A stretch of 31,190 nt of DNA from Novosphingobium sp. (GTDB taxonomy: Bacteria > Pseudomonadota > Alphaproteobacteria > Sphingomonadales > Sphingomonadaceae), in contig JAQVEQ010000004.1 in the NCBI GenBank assembly GCA_028697875.1, positions 1 to 31,190 on the forward strand. The letters are read 5' to 3'. Shown piece after piece: positions 1 through 6,961 of this stretch. The stretch's first letter is position 1. Each line of letters opens with the position of its first letter. Made by a program: the position numbers and the translations under genes. The notes under the pieces were generated by a model. The model ran no database searches. It saw only the letters and a program-made list of their open reading frames with translations, and was not told where the DNA came from.

Positions 1-1874
1 CCGACCACCTCGTCGTCGAGAAGCGCAGGGTAGGTCCCCGCCAGCTCCCAGGCGCGGAAGAAAGGCGTCCAGTCGATATGCTGCCGCAGATCGGCCAGAC
101 CCCAGTCCGCGAAAACGTGCAGGCCCGGATGGGCTGGCGCGGGCGCCTTGTCCGCGAGATCCGGCTTGAAGGCATTGGCGCGCGCTTCGGCCAGCGAAAG
201 CAGGTCAGACTGCCCCTTGCCCTCGCGCGCTTCGCGAACCTTGCGATAGTCGATCGCGACGGACGAGACGTAACCGTCCCGCTGGGTATCCGACAGCAGC
301 TGGCTGGCCACCCCTACCGCGCGGCTGGCGTCGAGCACGTGGATCACGGGCCCGTCGTAGGCCGGATCGATGCGAAGCGCGGTATGCACCTTGCTGGTGG
401 TCGCCCCGCCGATCAGCAGCGGGATCGTTTCTCCCGCGCGCTGCATTTCCTCGGCCACCGTCACCATCTCGTCCAGCGACGGGGTAATCAGGCCGGACAG
501 CCCGATGATGTCCGCATCGTTCGCCCGGGCCGTTTCGAGGATCGTCGCCCAGTGGACCATGACGCCAAGGTCGATCACCTCGTAGCCGTTGCACTGGAGC
601 ACGACCCCGACGATGTTCTTGCCGATATCGTGGACGTCGCCCTTCACGGTCGCCATCACGATCTTGCCCTTGGCTTTCGCCCCAGCCTCCTTGTCCGCTT
701 CGATGAACGGAATGAGATGGGCGACCGCCTTCTTCATCACGCGGGCCGATTTCACCACTTGCGGCAGGAACATCTTGCCCGAACCGAACAGGTCGCCGAC
801 CGTGTTCATCCCGGCCATCAGCGGCCCTTCGATCACTTCGATCGGCCTGCCGTTACGGGCCGCGATTTCCAGCCGCGCCTCTTCGGTGTCGTCGACGATG
901 TAAAGGTCGATGCCTTTCACCAGCGCATGTTCCAGGCGGCGCGCGACATCCCAGCCGCGCCATTCCTCGGCCTGCTTCTCGGCTTCCTTGTCCTGCCCCT
1001 TGAAGCTTTCGGCCAGCTCTATCAGCCGTTCTGTCGCACCCGGACGGCGCATCAGGATCACGTCCTCGCACGCGTCGCGCAGCGCGGGGTCGATCGTGTC
1101 GTAGACGTCGAGCTGCCCGGCATTGACGATCGCCATGTCGAGCCCGGCAGGGATCGCGTGGTAGAGGAACACCGAATGCATCGCGCGGCGCACCGGCTCG
1201 TTGCCGCGGAAACTGAACGAAAGGTTGGAAAGACCGCCCGAGAAGTGGGCATGCGGGCACAGCACCCGCAGTTCCTGCACCGCCTCGATGAAATCGAGCG
1301 CATAGCGGTCGTGCTCCTCGATCCCGGTCGCCACGGCAAAGACGTTGGGGTCGAAAATGATGTCCTCGGGCGGGAAGCCGATGCCCATGAGCAAGTCGTA
1401 GGCGCGCTTGCAGATTTCGACCTTGCGCGCCTTCGTATCGGCCTGGCCCGTCTCGTCGAAGGCCATGACGACAGCCGCCGCGCCATAGGCCATGCACTTG
1501 CGCGCATGGTCGAGGAACGGCGCTTCGCCTTCCTTCATGGAGATCGAATTGACGATCGGCTTGCCCGACACGCATTTCAGGCCCGCCTCGATCACGTCCC
1601 ACTTGGAGCTGTCGACCATCACCGGCACCCGCGCGATATCGGGTTCGGCGGCGATCAGCTTGAGGAACGTGGTCATGGCCTCGACTGCGTCGAGCAGCCC
1701 TTCGTCCATGTTGACGTCGATGATCTGCGCGCCGTTTTCGACCTGCTGGCGCGCGACTTCGACGGCCGAGGCGTAATCCCCGGCCATGACCAGCTTCTTG
1801 AATTTCGCCGAGCCGGTAACGTTGGTACGCTCACCGATATTGACGAAGCGGGCAGTGGAATTCCGGTCGGTCAT
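1..1874 (-). CDS. metH: Methionine synthase, pterin/cobalamin/activation part (3' end cut by window edge)
   Basis: Cobalamin-dependent methionine synthase module that carries the methyl group from 5-methyltetrahydrofolate through B12 to homocysteine. About 624 residues are visible. The N-terminus begins MTDRNSTARFVNIGERTNVTGS, a pterin-binding domain start. The B12-binding signature DVHDIG follows, with the cobalt-ligating His at about residue 415 (codon at 630-632). Near the left edge DLRQHIDWTPFFRAWEL opens the AdoMet-dependent activation domain; its remainder lies outside the window. The homocysteine-binding domain is absent because it is encoded by the separate gene immediately upstream. 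The ATG (1874-1872) shares its A with that gene's TGA, giving a TGATG junction that suggests translational coupling. In single-chain MetH the B12 His is near residue 759, so subtracting about 350 residues for the missing domain fits well. Confidence 0.97.
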   Translation of the reverse strand, partial: MTDRNSTARFVNIGERTNVTGSAKFKKLVMAGDYASAVEVARQQVENGAQIIDVNMDEGLLDAVEAMTTFLKLIAAEPDIARVPVMVDSSKWDVIEAGLKCVSGKPIVNSISMKEGEAPFLDHARKCMAYGAAAVVMAFDETGQADTKARKVEICKRAYDLLMGIGFPPEDIIFDPNVFAVATGIEEHDRYALDFIEAVQELRVLCPHAHFSGGLSNLSFSFRGNEPVRRAMHSVFLYHAIPAGLDMAIVNAGQLDVYDTIDPALRDACEDVILMRRPGATERLIELAESFKGQDKEAEKQAEEWRGWDVARRLEHALVKGIDLYIVDDTEEARLEIAARNGRPIEVIEGPLMAGMNTVGDLFGSGKMFLPQVVKSARVMKKAVAHLIPFIEADKEAGAKAKGKIVMATVKGDVHDIGKNIVGVVLQCNGYEVIDLGVMVHWATILETARANDADIIGLSGLITPSLDEMVTVAEEMQRAGETIPLLIGGATTSKVHTALRIDPAYDGPVIHVLDASRAVGVASQLLSDTQRDGYVSSVAIDYRKVREAREGKGQSDLLSLAEARANAFKPDLADKAPAPAHPGLHVFADWGLADLRQHIDWTPFFRAWELAGTYPALLDDEVV

Positions 1875-2923
1875 CAGGCAGCCATCGTAAAGGGTTCGAG
1901 ACCCGCAAGGCGGGTTTTGACAGTCACGCCCGGCACCGGACGCGGGGGCATCCCGGCAACCATCTTCGCAATCGCCGCGATATGGGCGGGCGTGGTGCCG
2001 CAACAGCCGCCGACCATGTTGACCAGCCCTTCGCCAACCCACTCACGGATCAGTTCCGCCGTGCGCTGGGGCAGCTCGTCGTACTGGCCCAGTTCGTTGG
2101 GCAGGCCGGCGTTGGGATAGGCGAGGATCAGCGCATCGCAATCCCTCGCCAGTTCCGCCAGGTAGGGGCGCATCTTGTCCGCCCCGAAGGCACAGTTGAT
2201 GCCGATGGTCAACGGCTTGAGGTGCCTGAGCGCATACCAGAAGGCGGTGACCGTATGGCCCGACAGGTTCCGGCCGCTCATGTCGGTGATCGTGAAGCTC
2301 ATCATCAGCGGCACGTCCCGCCCCGCGGCCTCTGCCGCCTCGCGCGCGGCCATCCCGGCCGCCTTGGCGTTGAGCGTATCGAAACAGGTTTCGACCAGCA
2401 GGAAGTCCACGCCGCCTTCGATCAGGGCGTCGCACTGTTCGCGATAAGTCGCCTTCATGTCATCGAACGTCACTTCGCGGAAACCCGGATCGTTGACGTC
2501 GGGCGAGAGCGACAGGGTCTTGTTGGTCGGCCCGATCGAACCGGTGACGAAACGCCGCCGCCCATCCTTGGCCGTGGCCGCATCGCACGCCTCGCGCGCC
2601 AGCTTGGCGGCGGCGAGGTTGATGTCGCGCACTAGGTGTTCGCAGCCGTAGTCGGCCATGGCGATCCGGGTCGAACTGAAAGTGTTGGTCTCGATCATGT
2701 CCGCCCCGGCGTCGAGGTAGGCGACATGAATCGCGCCGATCACGTCCGGCCGGGTCAGGCACAGGAGGTCGTTGTTGCCCTTCTGGTCCAACGGCAGGTC
2801 GAGATCGCCCCGGTAATCCTCCTCGGTCAGGCCATACTTCTGGATCGAGGTGCCGTAGCCCCCGTCGAACACCAGGATACGTTCCGCCGCGGCGGCGCGA
2901 AAATCGGTTTCGGCGCTGTTCAT
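1874..2923 (-). CDS. metH: Methionine synthase, homocysteine-binding subunit (split MetH)
   Basis: A 349-residue homocysteine S-methyltransferase barrel, equivalent to the N-terminal domain of single-chain MetH. It binds and activates homocysteine through zinc. The expected ligands are visible: Cys244 in GINCAFGAD and the Cys307-Cys308 pair in GGCCGTTP. The N-terminal FDGGYGTSIQ and the ETNTFSS segment are also typical. The ATG at 2923 is chosen because AAGGAGAG sits just upstream and because ATGA overlaps the metF stop by 4 bp. A much longer open frame continues upstream but only reads metF in the wrong frame. The downstream metH gene overlaps by one base. The two proteins presumably form a functional pair; BhmT/MmuM-type stand-alone methyltransferases are the alternative, but the neighbour makes split MetH far more likely. 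Confidence 0.95.
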   Translation of the reverse strand: MNSAETDFRAAAAERILVFDGGYGTSIQKYGLTEEDYRGDLDLPLDQKGNNDLLCLTRPDVIGAIHVAYLDAGADMIETNTFSSTRIAMADYGCEHLVRDINLAAAKLAREACDAATAKDGRRRFVTGSIGPTNKTLSLSPDVNDPGFREVTFDDMKATYREQCDALIEGGVDFLLVETCFDTLNAKAAGMAAREAAEAAGRDVPLMMSFTITDMSGRNLSGHTVTAFWYALRHLKPLTIGINCAFGADKMRPYLAELARDCDALILAYPNAGLPNELGQYDELPQRTAELIREWVGEGLVNMVGGCCGTTPAHIAAIAKMVAGMPPRPVPGVTVKTRLAGLEPFTMAA

Positions 2924-3855
2924 GCTGCGCTCTCCTTGCTGGTTTCGACGGGACGCAGGCCGAGCAACTGGCAAATCGCATAGGCCTGTTCCGCCCGGTT
3001 GAGCGTATAGAAATGGAAATGGCGTACCCCGCCTTCGTACAGGCGGCGGCACTGGTCGGCGGCGGCGACGGCGGAAACCAGCGCACGCGGGCCGGGCCGG
3101 TCGTCCAGCCCTTCGAACATCGTTTCCATCCACGCGGGAATCTCGGTGTTGACCGACATCCGGCGGATCGCGGCGAAGTTCGTTACCGGCATGATCCCGG
3201 GAATGATCGGCGCGGTGATGCCGGCCGCCAGCGCCTTGTCGAGGAAGCGGAAATAGGCCTCGTTCGAATAGAACATCTGGGTGATCGCGCGGGTCGCCCC
3301 GGCATCGAGCTTGCGCTTGAGATTGTCGAGGTCGGCCTCCGCGCTCAACGCTTCGGGATGGACTTCGGGATAGGCCGCGACCGAGATGTCGAACGGATGC
3401 TGCGCCCTGAGCCCTTCGACCAGCGCGGCAGCACTGGCATAGCCATCGGGATGCGGCACGAACGTGCCCCCGTCGCCCGGCTGCGGATCGCCGCGCAGGG
3501 CGACGATGTGGCGCACGCCCGCCTGCCAGTACTGCCCGGCGATTTCGGCGATCTCCGCCTTGCTCGCCGCGACGCAAGTGAGGTGCGCGGCAGGCACGAG
3601 ATCTGTTTCCCGCGCGATCCGCGCGACCGTGGCATGGGTCCGTTCGCGCGTGGAACCGCCCGCACCGTAAGTGACCGAAACGAACTCCGGAGCCAGCGGC
3701 GCGAGCTGGGTAATCGCATCCCACAACTGCGCCTCCATCTTCTCGCTCTTGGGCGGGAAGAATTCGAAGGAGACCGCGATGTCGCCCGGCATGCCGGCAA
3801 ACATCGGCGTGTCGTGCGGCCGTCCGGCTTCGCTTGGCGGAGTATCGAGAGGCAT
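2920..3855 (-). CDS. metF: Methylenetetrahydrofolate reductase
   Basis: Reduces 5,10-methylene-THF to 5-methyl-THF with FAD, supplying the methyl donor used by the MetH proteins encoded directly downstream. The product is 311 residues, normal for bacterial MetF. Family landmarks are the N-terminal SFEFFPPK (with the catalytic Glu), SVTYGAGGS, ALRGDPQ, TQMFY and the C-terminal HFHFYTLNR. The ATG at 3855 gives the usual length; there is no strong Shine-Dalgarno before it, and an internal ATG at 3804 is an alternative start. The gene lies 14 bp after sahR and its TGA overlaps the next ATG (ATGA), so it should be co-transcribed with sahR and the metH genes and share their methionine/SAM-cycle control. 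Confidence 0.95.
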   Translation of the reverse strand: MPLDTPPSEAGRPHDTPMFAGMPGDIAVSFEFFPPKSEKMEAQLWDAITQLAPLAPEFVSVTYGAGGSTRERTHATVARIARETDLVPAAHLTCVAASKAEIAEIAGQYWQAGVRHIVALRGDPQPGDGGTFVPHPDGYASAAALVEGLRAQHPFDISVAAYPEVHPEALSAEADLDNLKRKLDAGATRAITQMFYSNEAYFRFLDKALAAGITAPIIPGIMPVTNFAAIRRMSVNTEIPAWMETMFEGLDDRPGPRALVSAVAAADQCRRLYEGGVRHFHFYTLNRAEQAYAICQLLGLRPVETSKESAA

Positions 3856-3869
3856 CTGTACGTCGTCTT

Positions 3870-4889
3870 TCACAGGGACAGGGATGGGATATGCGATGAA
3901 CCGGCGTCCTGGCGGCAGACCGGTGCGGATAGCGCGCCGCGCGTTCCAGTCCAGACCTTGATCGTCAATTCGCCGCCATCGAGCGCGCGGTCCGTTTGGG
4001 GAACGAAGCCCACATCGGATAGCATCTGGCGCATGGCCTCGCCCCCGAAACCGAGGCGCGCATGGGCATGGACGTTGCGCAATTCCTCCCATCCATGCGG
4101 AGCGAGATCGACGATCGCAATCCGTCCGCCCGGACGCGTAACCCGCGCGGCCTCGGCCAGAACGCGTTCCGGTGCCTGCGCATAATGCAACACCTGGTGC
4201 AGGGTGACGGTGTCGAACGACGCGTCGGCGAAAGGCAAGGCGGTGAAATCGCCCTGGACCAGTTCGACCCGTTCCGGCGGCAGGTCCTGCAAGCGCGCGC
4301 GGGCCAGGGCCAGCATGTCGTGGCTCTTGTCGAGCGCGGTAACGTGAGCGGCGCGGCCGGACAGCAGTTCCGCGATCCGTCCGGTGCCGGTGCCGATATC
4401 GAGCAGCGAGCCGAGGTCCCCGCCAAGCGCATCGCACAGCGCCCGTTCCACTTCCGCCGGGTCGCACAGGAGCGTGCGCAAGCGGTCCCATTGCGCGGCA
4501 TGGGCCGCAAAATAATCGGCGGCGCGGGCGGCCCGTGCCTCGCGGATCGTGGCAAGGCGCGCCCGGTCGGCGGCGCATTGCGCGGCGAAAATGGCGTCAT
4601 CGGCTTCGGCGGCGGCAAGCAGCCGCTCCGCAGCACCGGCAAGCGAACCGTCCTGCGCCTGGCGGTTGGCCGAAGGCAGACGGCTGCGGACGAAGACCCA
4701 GCTGCCTTCGCGGTGCCGTTCGGCCAGGCCGGCATCGCACAGGATCTTCACATGGCGCGATACACGCGGCTGGCTCTGCGCGAGGACCTGCACGATCTCC
4801 CCCACCGCCAGTTCCATCCTGGCAAGCAGGCGCATGATCCGCAGACGGCTGGGATCGGCAAGCGCACGAAGGAGAGGTTCGACCCGCAT
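3870..4889 (-). CDS. sahR: ArsR-family regulator fused to a methyltransferase-like domain (SahR type)
   Basis: A 339-residue two-domain protein. Residues about 1-75 form an ArsR-type winged helix: LADPSRLRIMRLL, then the recognition region SQPRVSRHVKIL and a wing. Residues about 125-315 form a class I SAM-dependent methyltransferase fold, with motif I DIGTGTG at 164-170 and an acidic ribose-binding residue in ALDKS (D187). SahR regulators with this architecture are known to repress SAM-cycle genes (ahcY, metE/metH, metF, metK) and to release DNA on binding S-adenosylhomocysteine. Here it heads the metF-metH operon, which matches. It has no metal-binding cysteine pair of the metal-sensing ArsR type. 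There is no Shine-Dalgarno before ATG 4889, consistent with a very short leader. An active methyltransferase cannot be excluded from sequence alone. Confidence 0.85.
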   Translation of the reverse strand: MRVEPLLRALADPSRLRIMRLLARMELAVGEIVQVLAQSQPRVSRHVKILCDAGLAERHREGSWVFVRSRLPSANRQAQDGSLAGAAERLLAAAEADDAIFAAQCAADRARLATIREARAARAADYFAAHAAQWDRLRTLLCDPAEVERALCDALGGDLGSLLDIGTGTGRIAELLSGRAAHVTALDKSHDMLALARARLQDLPPERVELVQGDFTALPFADASFDTVTLHQVLHYAQAPERVLAEAARVTRPGGRIAIVDLAPHGWEELRNVHAHARLGFGGEAMRQMLSDVGFVPQTDRALDGGELTIKVWTGTRGALSAPVCRQDAGSSHIPSLSL

Positions 4890-4901
4890 AGAGATTGCTC
4901 A

Positions 4902-4931
4902 TATAAAGATGTCTTTATGTCTGCAAGACAA
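4902..4931 (-). promoter_or_regulatory. Predicted sahR promoter
   Basis: Read on the minus strand, TTGTCT (4931-4926), an 18-bp spacer and TTTATA (4907-4902) resemble a sigma70-type promoter. Transcription would start about 5-8 bases before the sahR ATG, giving a nearly leaderless mRNA and explaining the missing Shine-Dalgarno. Inferred from sequence only. Confidence 0.45.
4903..4918. promoter_or_regulatory. Palindromic operator, probable SahR site
   Basis: ATAAAGA-TG-TCTTTAT is a 7-2-7 inverted repeat with perfect arms, 13 bp upstream of the sahR start. It covers the predicted -10 element and part of the spacer, where a repressor would block transcription. ArsR-family dimers bind such palindromes. 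A second inverted repeat, TGTCT-GCA-AGACA (4918-4930), abuts it. AT-rich sequence is unusual in this window, which makes the site stand out. Confidence 0.6.
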
Positions 4932-4967
4932 ATAAGACGGCTCGCCCCTTGCGCCGGTCGGCCGGAT

Positions 4968-4996
4968 TTGCACCGCACCGGCCGCTGATCTAGATT
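4968..4996 (+). promoter_or_regulatory. Predicted promoter of the 11-mer repeat lipoprotein
   Basis: TTGCAC (4968-4973), a 17-bp spacer and TAGATT (4991-4996) match 4 of 6 bases at each sigma70 hexamer with ideal spacing. The leader to the ATG at 5051 would be about 48 nt and would contain the palindrome at 5016-5029. Confidence 0.45.
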
Positions 4997-5015
4997 CGCC
5001 GCGCGGTGCCGCTTC

Positions 5016-5029
5016 GTTGCGGCCGCAAC
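5016..5029. repeat. 14-bp perfect palindrome in a 5' leader
   Basis: GTTGCGGCCGCAAC is a perfect inverted repeat 21 bp upstream of the lipoprotein ATG and inside its predicted mRNA leader. It could be a protein-binding site or a small mRNA hairpin. In GC-rich DNA it could also arise by chance. Confidence 0.5.
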
Positions 5030-5050
5030 CGCCATTGACGAGGGATAGAA

Positions 5051-5362
5051 ATGAAAAAAATCGCTTACGCCTTTCTCGCTTCCGCCGGTGCGCTCGCCCT
5101 TTCGGCTTGCGGCAGCTCGGACAGCGCTTCCGAAGACGCGCAGGCCGACACGGTCGAAATGCCGGCAGACGAAGCCATGACCGCGACCACCGACGAACCG
5201 GTTGCCGACGCCGACGCAACGACCGATGCCGCGAGCGACGCCGCCGACAAGGCGACCGACGCGGCCAGCGATGCCGCCGATGCAGCGGCCGATGCCGCCG
5301 GTGCAGCCGCTTCGGCCGCCGCTGCCGATGCGGCCGCCGCCGCAGGCGCGAAGACGGAATAA
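5051..5362 (+). CDS. Small lipoprotein with 11-residue Ala/Asp repeats
   Basis: A 103-residue predicted lipoprotein of unknown function. The signal peptide is typical (MKKIAYAFLASAG, then lipobox LSAC with Cys20 as the lipid-modified residue). After an acidic linker, residues 59-91 hold three consecutive 11-residue units: DAASDAADKAT, DAASDAADAAA and DAAGAAASAAA, followed by an Ala-rich tail. Eleven-residue periodicity is the signature of hendecad amphipathic helices, as in group 3 LEA proteins and some surface coiled coils, so an extended periplasmic helix is likely. The start is supported by GAGGGA upstream. The gene is divergent from sahR, has its own predicted promoter, and is followed by two hairpins. 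Composition is low-complexity, so homology searches will be unreliable. Confidence 0.85.
   Translation: MKKIAYAFLASAGALALSACGSSDSASEDAQADTVEMPADEAMTATTDEPVADADATTDAASDAADKATDAASDAADAAADAAGAAASAAAADAAAAAGAKTE
5225..5323 (+). repeat. Three degenerate 33-bp tandem units inside the lipoprotein gene
   Basis: Units at 5225-5257, 5258-5290 and 5291-5323 each encode 11 residues beginning Asp-Ala-Ala. Their DNA differs mostly at third codon positions, so the protein pattern rather than the DNA repeat appears to be conserved. Confidence 0.75.
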
Positions 5363-5371
5363 TTCCGGAGG

Positions 5372-5390
5372 CCGGCCAACCCTTGGCCGG
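5372..5390 (+). terminator. Stem-loop just after the lipoprotein stop
   Basis: CCGGCCAA-CCC-TTGGCCGG is a perfect 8-bp stem with a 3-base loop, 9 bases after the TAA. No T-tract follows, so it may protect the 3' end rather than terminate transcription alone. Confidence 0.4.
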
Positions 5391-5401
5391 ATGCTATTGG
5401 C

Positions 5402-5436
5402 AAAGGCGGGCGGGCCATGCGGCCGGTCCGCCTTTT
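5402..5436 (+). terminator. Rho-independent terminator
   Basis: AAAGGCGG (5402-5409) pairs with CCGCCTTT (5428-5435). A smaller GGCC/GGCC stem lies inside, and TTTTCCTTT overlaps and follows the 3' arm. It lies between the two lipoprotein genes. Confidence 0.6.
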
Positions 5437-5466
5437 CCTTTGCCGCACCTGCGCTATGATGCGCCC

Positions 5467-5685
5467 ATGCGCTGCCTGTCCCGAACGATCCCGCTGGCCA
5501 TGCTGGCCACTGCCGCACTGCTTTCCGGTTGCGGCAAGGCCGACAACGACCCCGGCCCGGGTGGTGTCAGCATGGGCGAGGCGCGCGCGCTCGACGAAGC
5601 GGCGGAAATGATCGAAAGCCGCCGCCCGGTCGAGGAAGCGCCGGACACGCAGGCCGAACGGCCGGACAAGCCCGCCGCCGGATAA
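5467..5685 (+). CDS. Small acidic lipoprotein of unknown function
   Basis: A 72-residue predicted lipoprotein. The N-terminus MRCLSRTIPLAMLATAALL is a signal peptide and LSGC is a good lipobox with Cys22 as acceptor. The mature part of about 50 residues is polar, rich in Glu, Asp, Pro and Arg, with no domain I recognise. The ATG at 5467 is the only one that places the signal peptide at the N-terminus; no strong Shine-Dalgarno is visible. It lies 31 bp after a predicted terminator, so it probably relies on readthrough or its own promoter. The lipobox and clean signal peptide support it as a real gene. Small 'hypothetical lipoproteins' of this kind are common in sphingomonads and no role can be assigned. 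Confidence 0.75.
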   Translation: MRCLSRTIPLAMLATAALLSGCGKADNDPGPGGVSMGEARALDEAAEMIESRRPVEEAPDTQAERPDKPAAG

Positions 5686-5700
5686 CGGCGCGGCCGCACT

Positions 5701-5719
5701 CCTTTCCGATTGCGAAAGG
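5701..5719. terminator. Weak bidirectional hairpin between convergent genes
   Basis: CCTTTC-CGATTGC-GAAAGG lies between the plus-strand lipoprotein stop (5685) and the minus-strand GlsB-type gene stop (5725). There is no T-tract on either side, so termination activity is uncertain. Confidence 0.3.
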
Positions 5720-5724
5720 CCCCG

Positions 5725-5994
5725 TCAGTGCGTGGCGGTGCTGCGCGCGACATGGAATATCGTCAGCAAGGCACCCGCGCCCAGCACCGACACGAGCAAG
5801 GCGGCGGGACCGTATTGGCCAGCCAGCACATTGCCGCCGCCGATCCTGGGGCCGATCAACAGCCCGGCGACAACGGCACCGACAATGCCGACCGCGAGAT
5901 TGGCAACAATGCCATGTGCATCCTCAACTTTGAGAAGGATCGACGCCAGCCAGCCCAATGCGCCTCCGGTTACGATCAGCAGGATGATGGCCAT
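5725..5994 (-). CDS. GlsB/YeaQ/YmgE family membrane protein
   Basis: An 89-residue, very hydrophobic inner-membrane protein with three predicted helices: about 2-22 (MAIILLIVTGGALGWLAS), about 28-50, and about 60-82. Glycines are frequent in the helices. The length and the pattern (an N-terminal helix ending GWLAS, a short polar loop, then a glycine-rich NLAVGIVGAVVAGLL stretch) match the YeaQ/YmgE/GlsB family, called 'transglycosylase-associated protein' or stress-response membrane protein; its biochemical role is unresolved. ATG 5994 has AAGGAG upstream at good spacing. It follows uppP on the same strand by 93 bp, with only a weak hairpin in between, so co-transcription is possible but not required. 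Confidence 0.85.
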   Translation of the reverse strand: MAIILLIVTGGALGWLASILLKVEDAHGIVANLAVGIVGAVVAGLLIGPRIGGGNVLAGQYGPAALLVSVLGAGALLTIFHVARSTATH

Positions 5995-6087
5995 TGCCGC
6001 ACTCCTTCATGCCTCCCGCAAACGGAAAGCGCAGGATGCGCAATAGTTCCGGCTATGCGACGAACCGTGCCGCTGCGTACACGACCG

Positions 6088-6897
6088 TCAGCGCAAGGTC
6101 AGCCAGGCGACGGCCGCGGTGCCGAGGACGATCCGGTACCAGGCGAAAGGCGCAAAGCCGGAGCGGCTGACATAGGCGACGAAGGCGCGGATCACGGCAA
6201 GAGCGACGAAGAAGGAGACGGCGAAACCGATCCCGATCTCGCCCCAGCCGACCCCGCCGCCGCTGGCCAGATCGCCGCTCTTGTCGAGCAGTTCGAGCGT
6301 CGAGGCCCCGATCATGGTCGGTACCGCCAGGAAGAAGGAGAACTCGGCCGCCGTCTTGCGTTCGATCCCCATGGCAAGCGCCCCCATGATGGTCGCGCCC
6401 GACCGGCTGACCCCCGGGATCATGGCGCAGCATTGGGCAAAGCCCACGCCCAGCGCCTGACGCACCGGCAAGTCGGCCACTTCGACGTATTCGCCGGTCT
6501 TGGCGACCTTCTCGATCCCGAGGATCGCGATCCCGCCCGCGATCAAGGCCCAGGCAACCACCGAAGGGCTGCCGAGCAGGATGTCGATATAGTCCTTGAG
6601 GGCAAGGCCGAGGACGGCGGACGGCAGGAAGGCGACCAGGATATTGCGCAGGAACGCCAGCCCTCGCGCTTCCAGTTTCAGCACACCCATCCCGGCCCGC
6701 CAGAACGTGCCCCAATACTGCACCACCACGGCCAGGATCGCGCCGAGCTGGATCACCACATTGAACACGGCCCACTGGTTCGCGTCGTAACCGAACCACT
6801 CGGTCGCGAGAATCAGATGGCCGGTGGAGGAGACCGGAATGAATTCGGTCAGGCCTTCGACGATGCCGAGGAGGATGGCGGTAAGGGTCGGATCCAT
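6088..6897 (-). CDS. uppP: Undecaprenyl-diphosphate phosphatase
   Basis: Dephosphorylates undecaprenyl pyrophosphate to recycle the lipid carrier of peptidoglycan and surface polysaccharide synthesis; loss causes bacitracin sensitivity in other bacteria. The 269-residue polytopic membrane protein has both family signatures: EGLTEFIPVSSTGHL at residues 14-28 (catalytic Glu and the SSTGH segment) and PGVSRSGATI at 161-170 (catalytic Arg/Ser region). Length is normal for the BacA/UppP family. The start at 6897 gives the expected short N-terminus ahead of the first motif, although no Shine-Dalgarno is obvious. The upstream M13 peptidase gene on the same strand is 64 bp away with a hairpin between, so uppP is probably transcribed separately. 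Confidence 0.96.
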   Translation of the reverse strand: MDPTLTAILLGIVEGLTEFIPVSSTGHLILATEWFGYDANQWAVFNVVIQLGAILAVVVQYWGTFWRAGMGVLKLEARGLAFLRNILVAFLPSAVLGLALKDYIDILLGSPSVVAWALIAGGIAILGIEKVAKTGEYVEVADLPVRQALGVGFAQCCAMIPGVSRSGATIMGALAMGIERKTAAEFSFFLAVPTMIGASTLELLDKSGDLASGGGVGWGEIGIGFAVSFFVALAVIRAFVAYVSRSGFAPFAWYRIVLGTAAVAWLTLR

Positions 6898-6939
6898 GGG
6901 AGAGCGGTGATGGCGGTTAAGCGGTGCAAGTCAAGCAAT

Positions 6940-6958
6940 GCGGCTTCGGTACAGCCGC
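6940..6958 (-). terminator. Hairpin after the M13 peptidase gene
   Basis: GCGGCT-TCGGTAC-AGCCGC forms a 6-bp perfect stem starting 3 bases beyond the peptidase stop. On the minus strand it is followed by ATTGCTTG, a weak T-tract. On the plus strand it is followed by TTTT, but no plus-strand gene ends nearby. Confidence 0.4.
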
Positions 6959-6961
6959 TTT

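Noticed and set aside
78..2120. An open frame of 680 codons on the plus strand across metH
   Set aside because: The opposite strand encodes MetH with all its motifs; this frame gives no recognisable protein and arises from high GC.
6029..6041. Small hairpin GCGCA-GGA-TGCGC between uppP and the GlsB-type gene
   Set aside because: The 5-bp stem with a broken T-tract on the minus strand is too weak to call a terminator.
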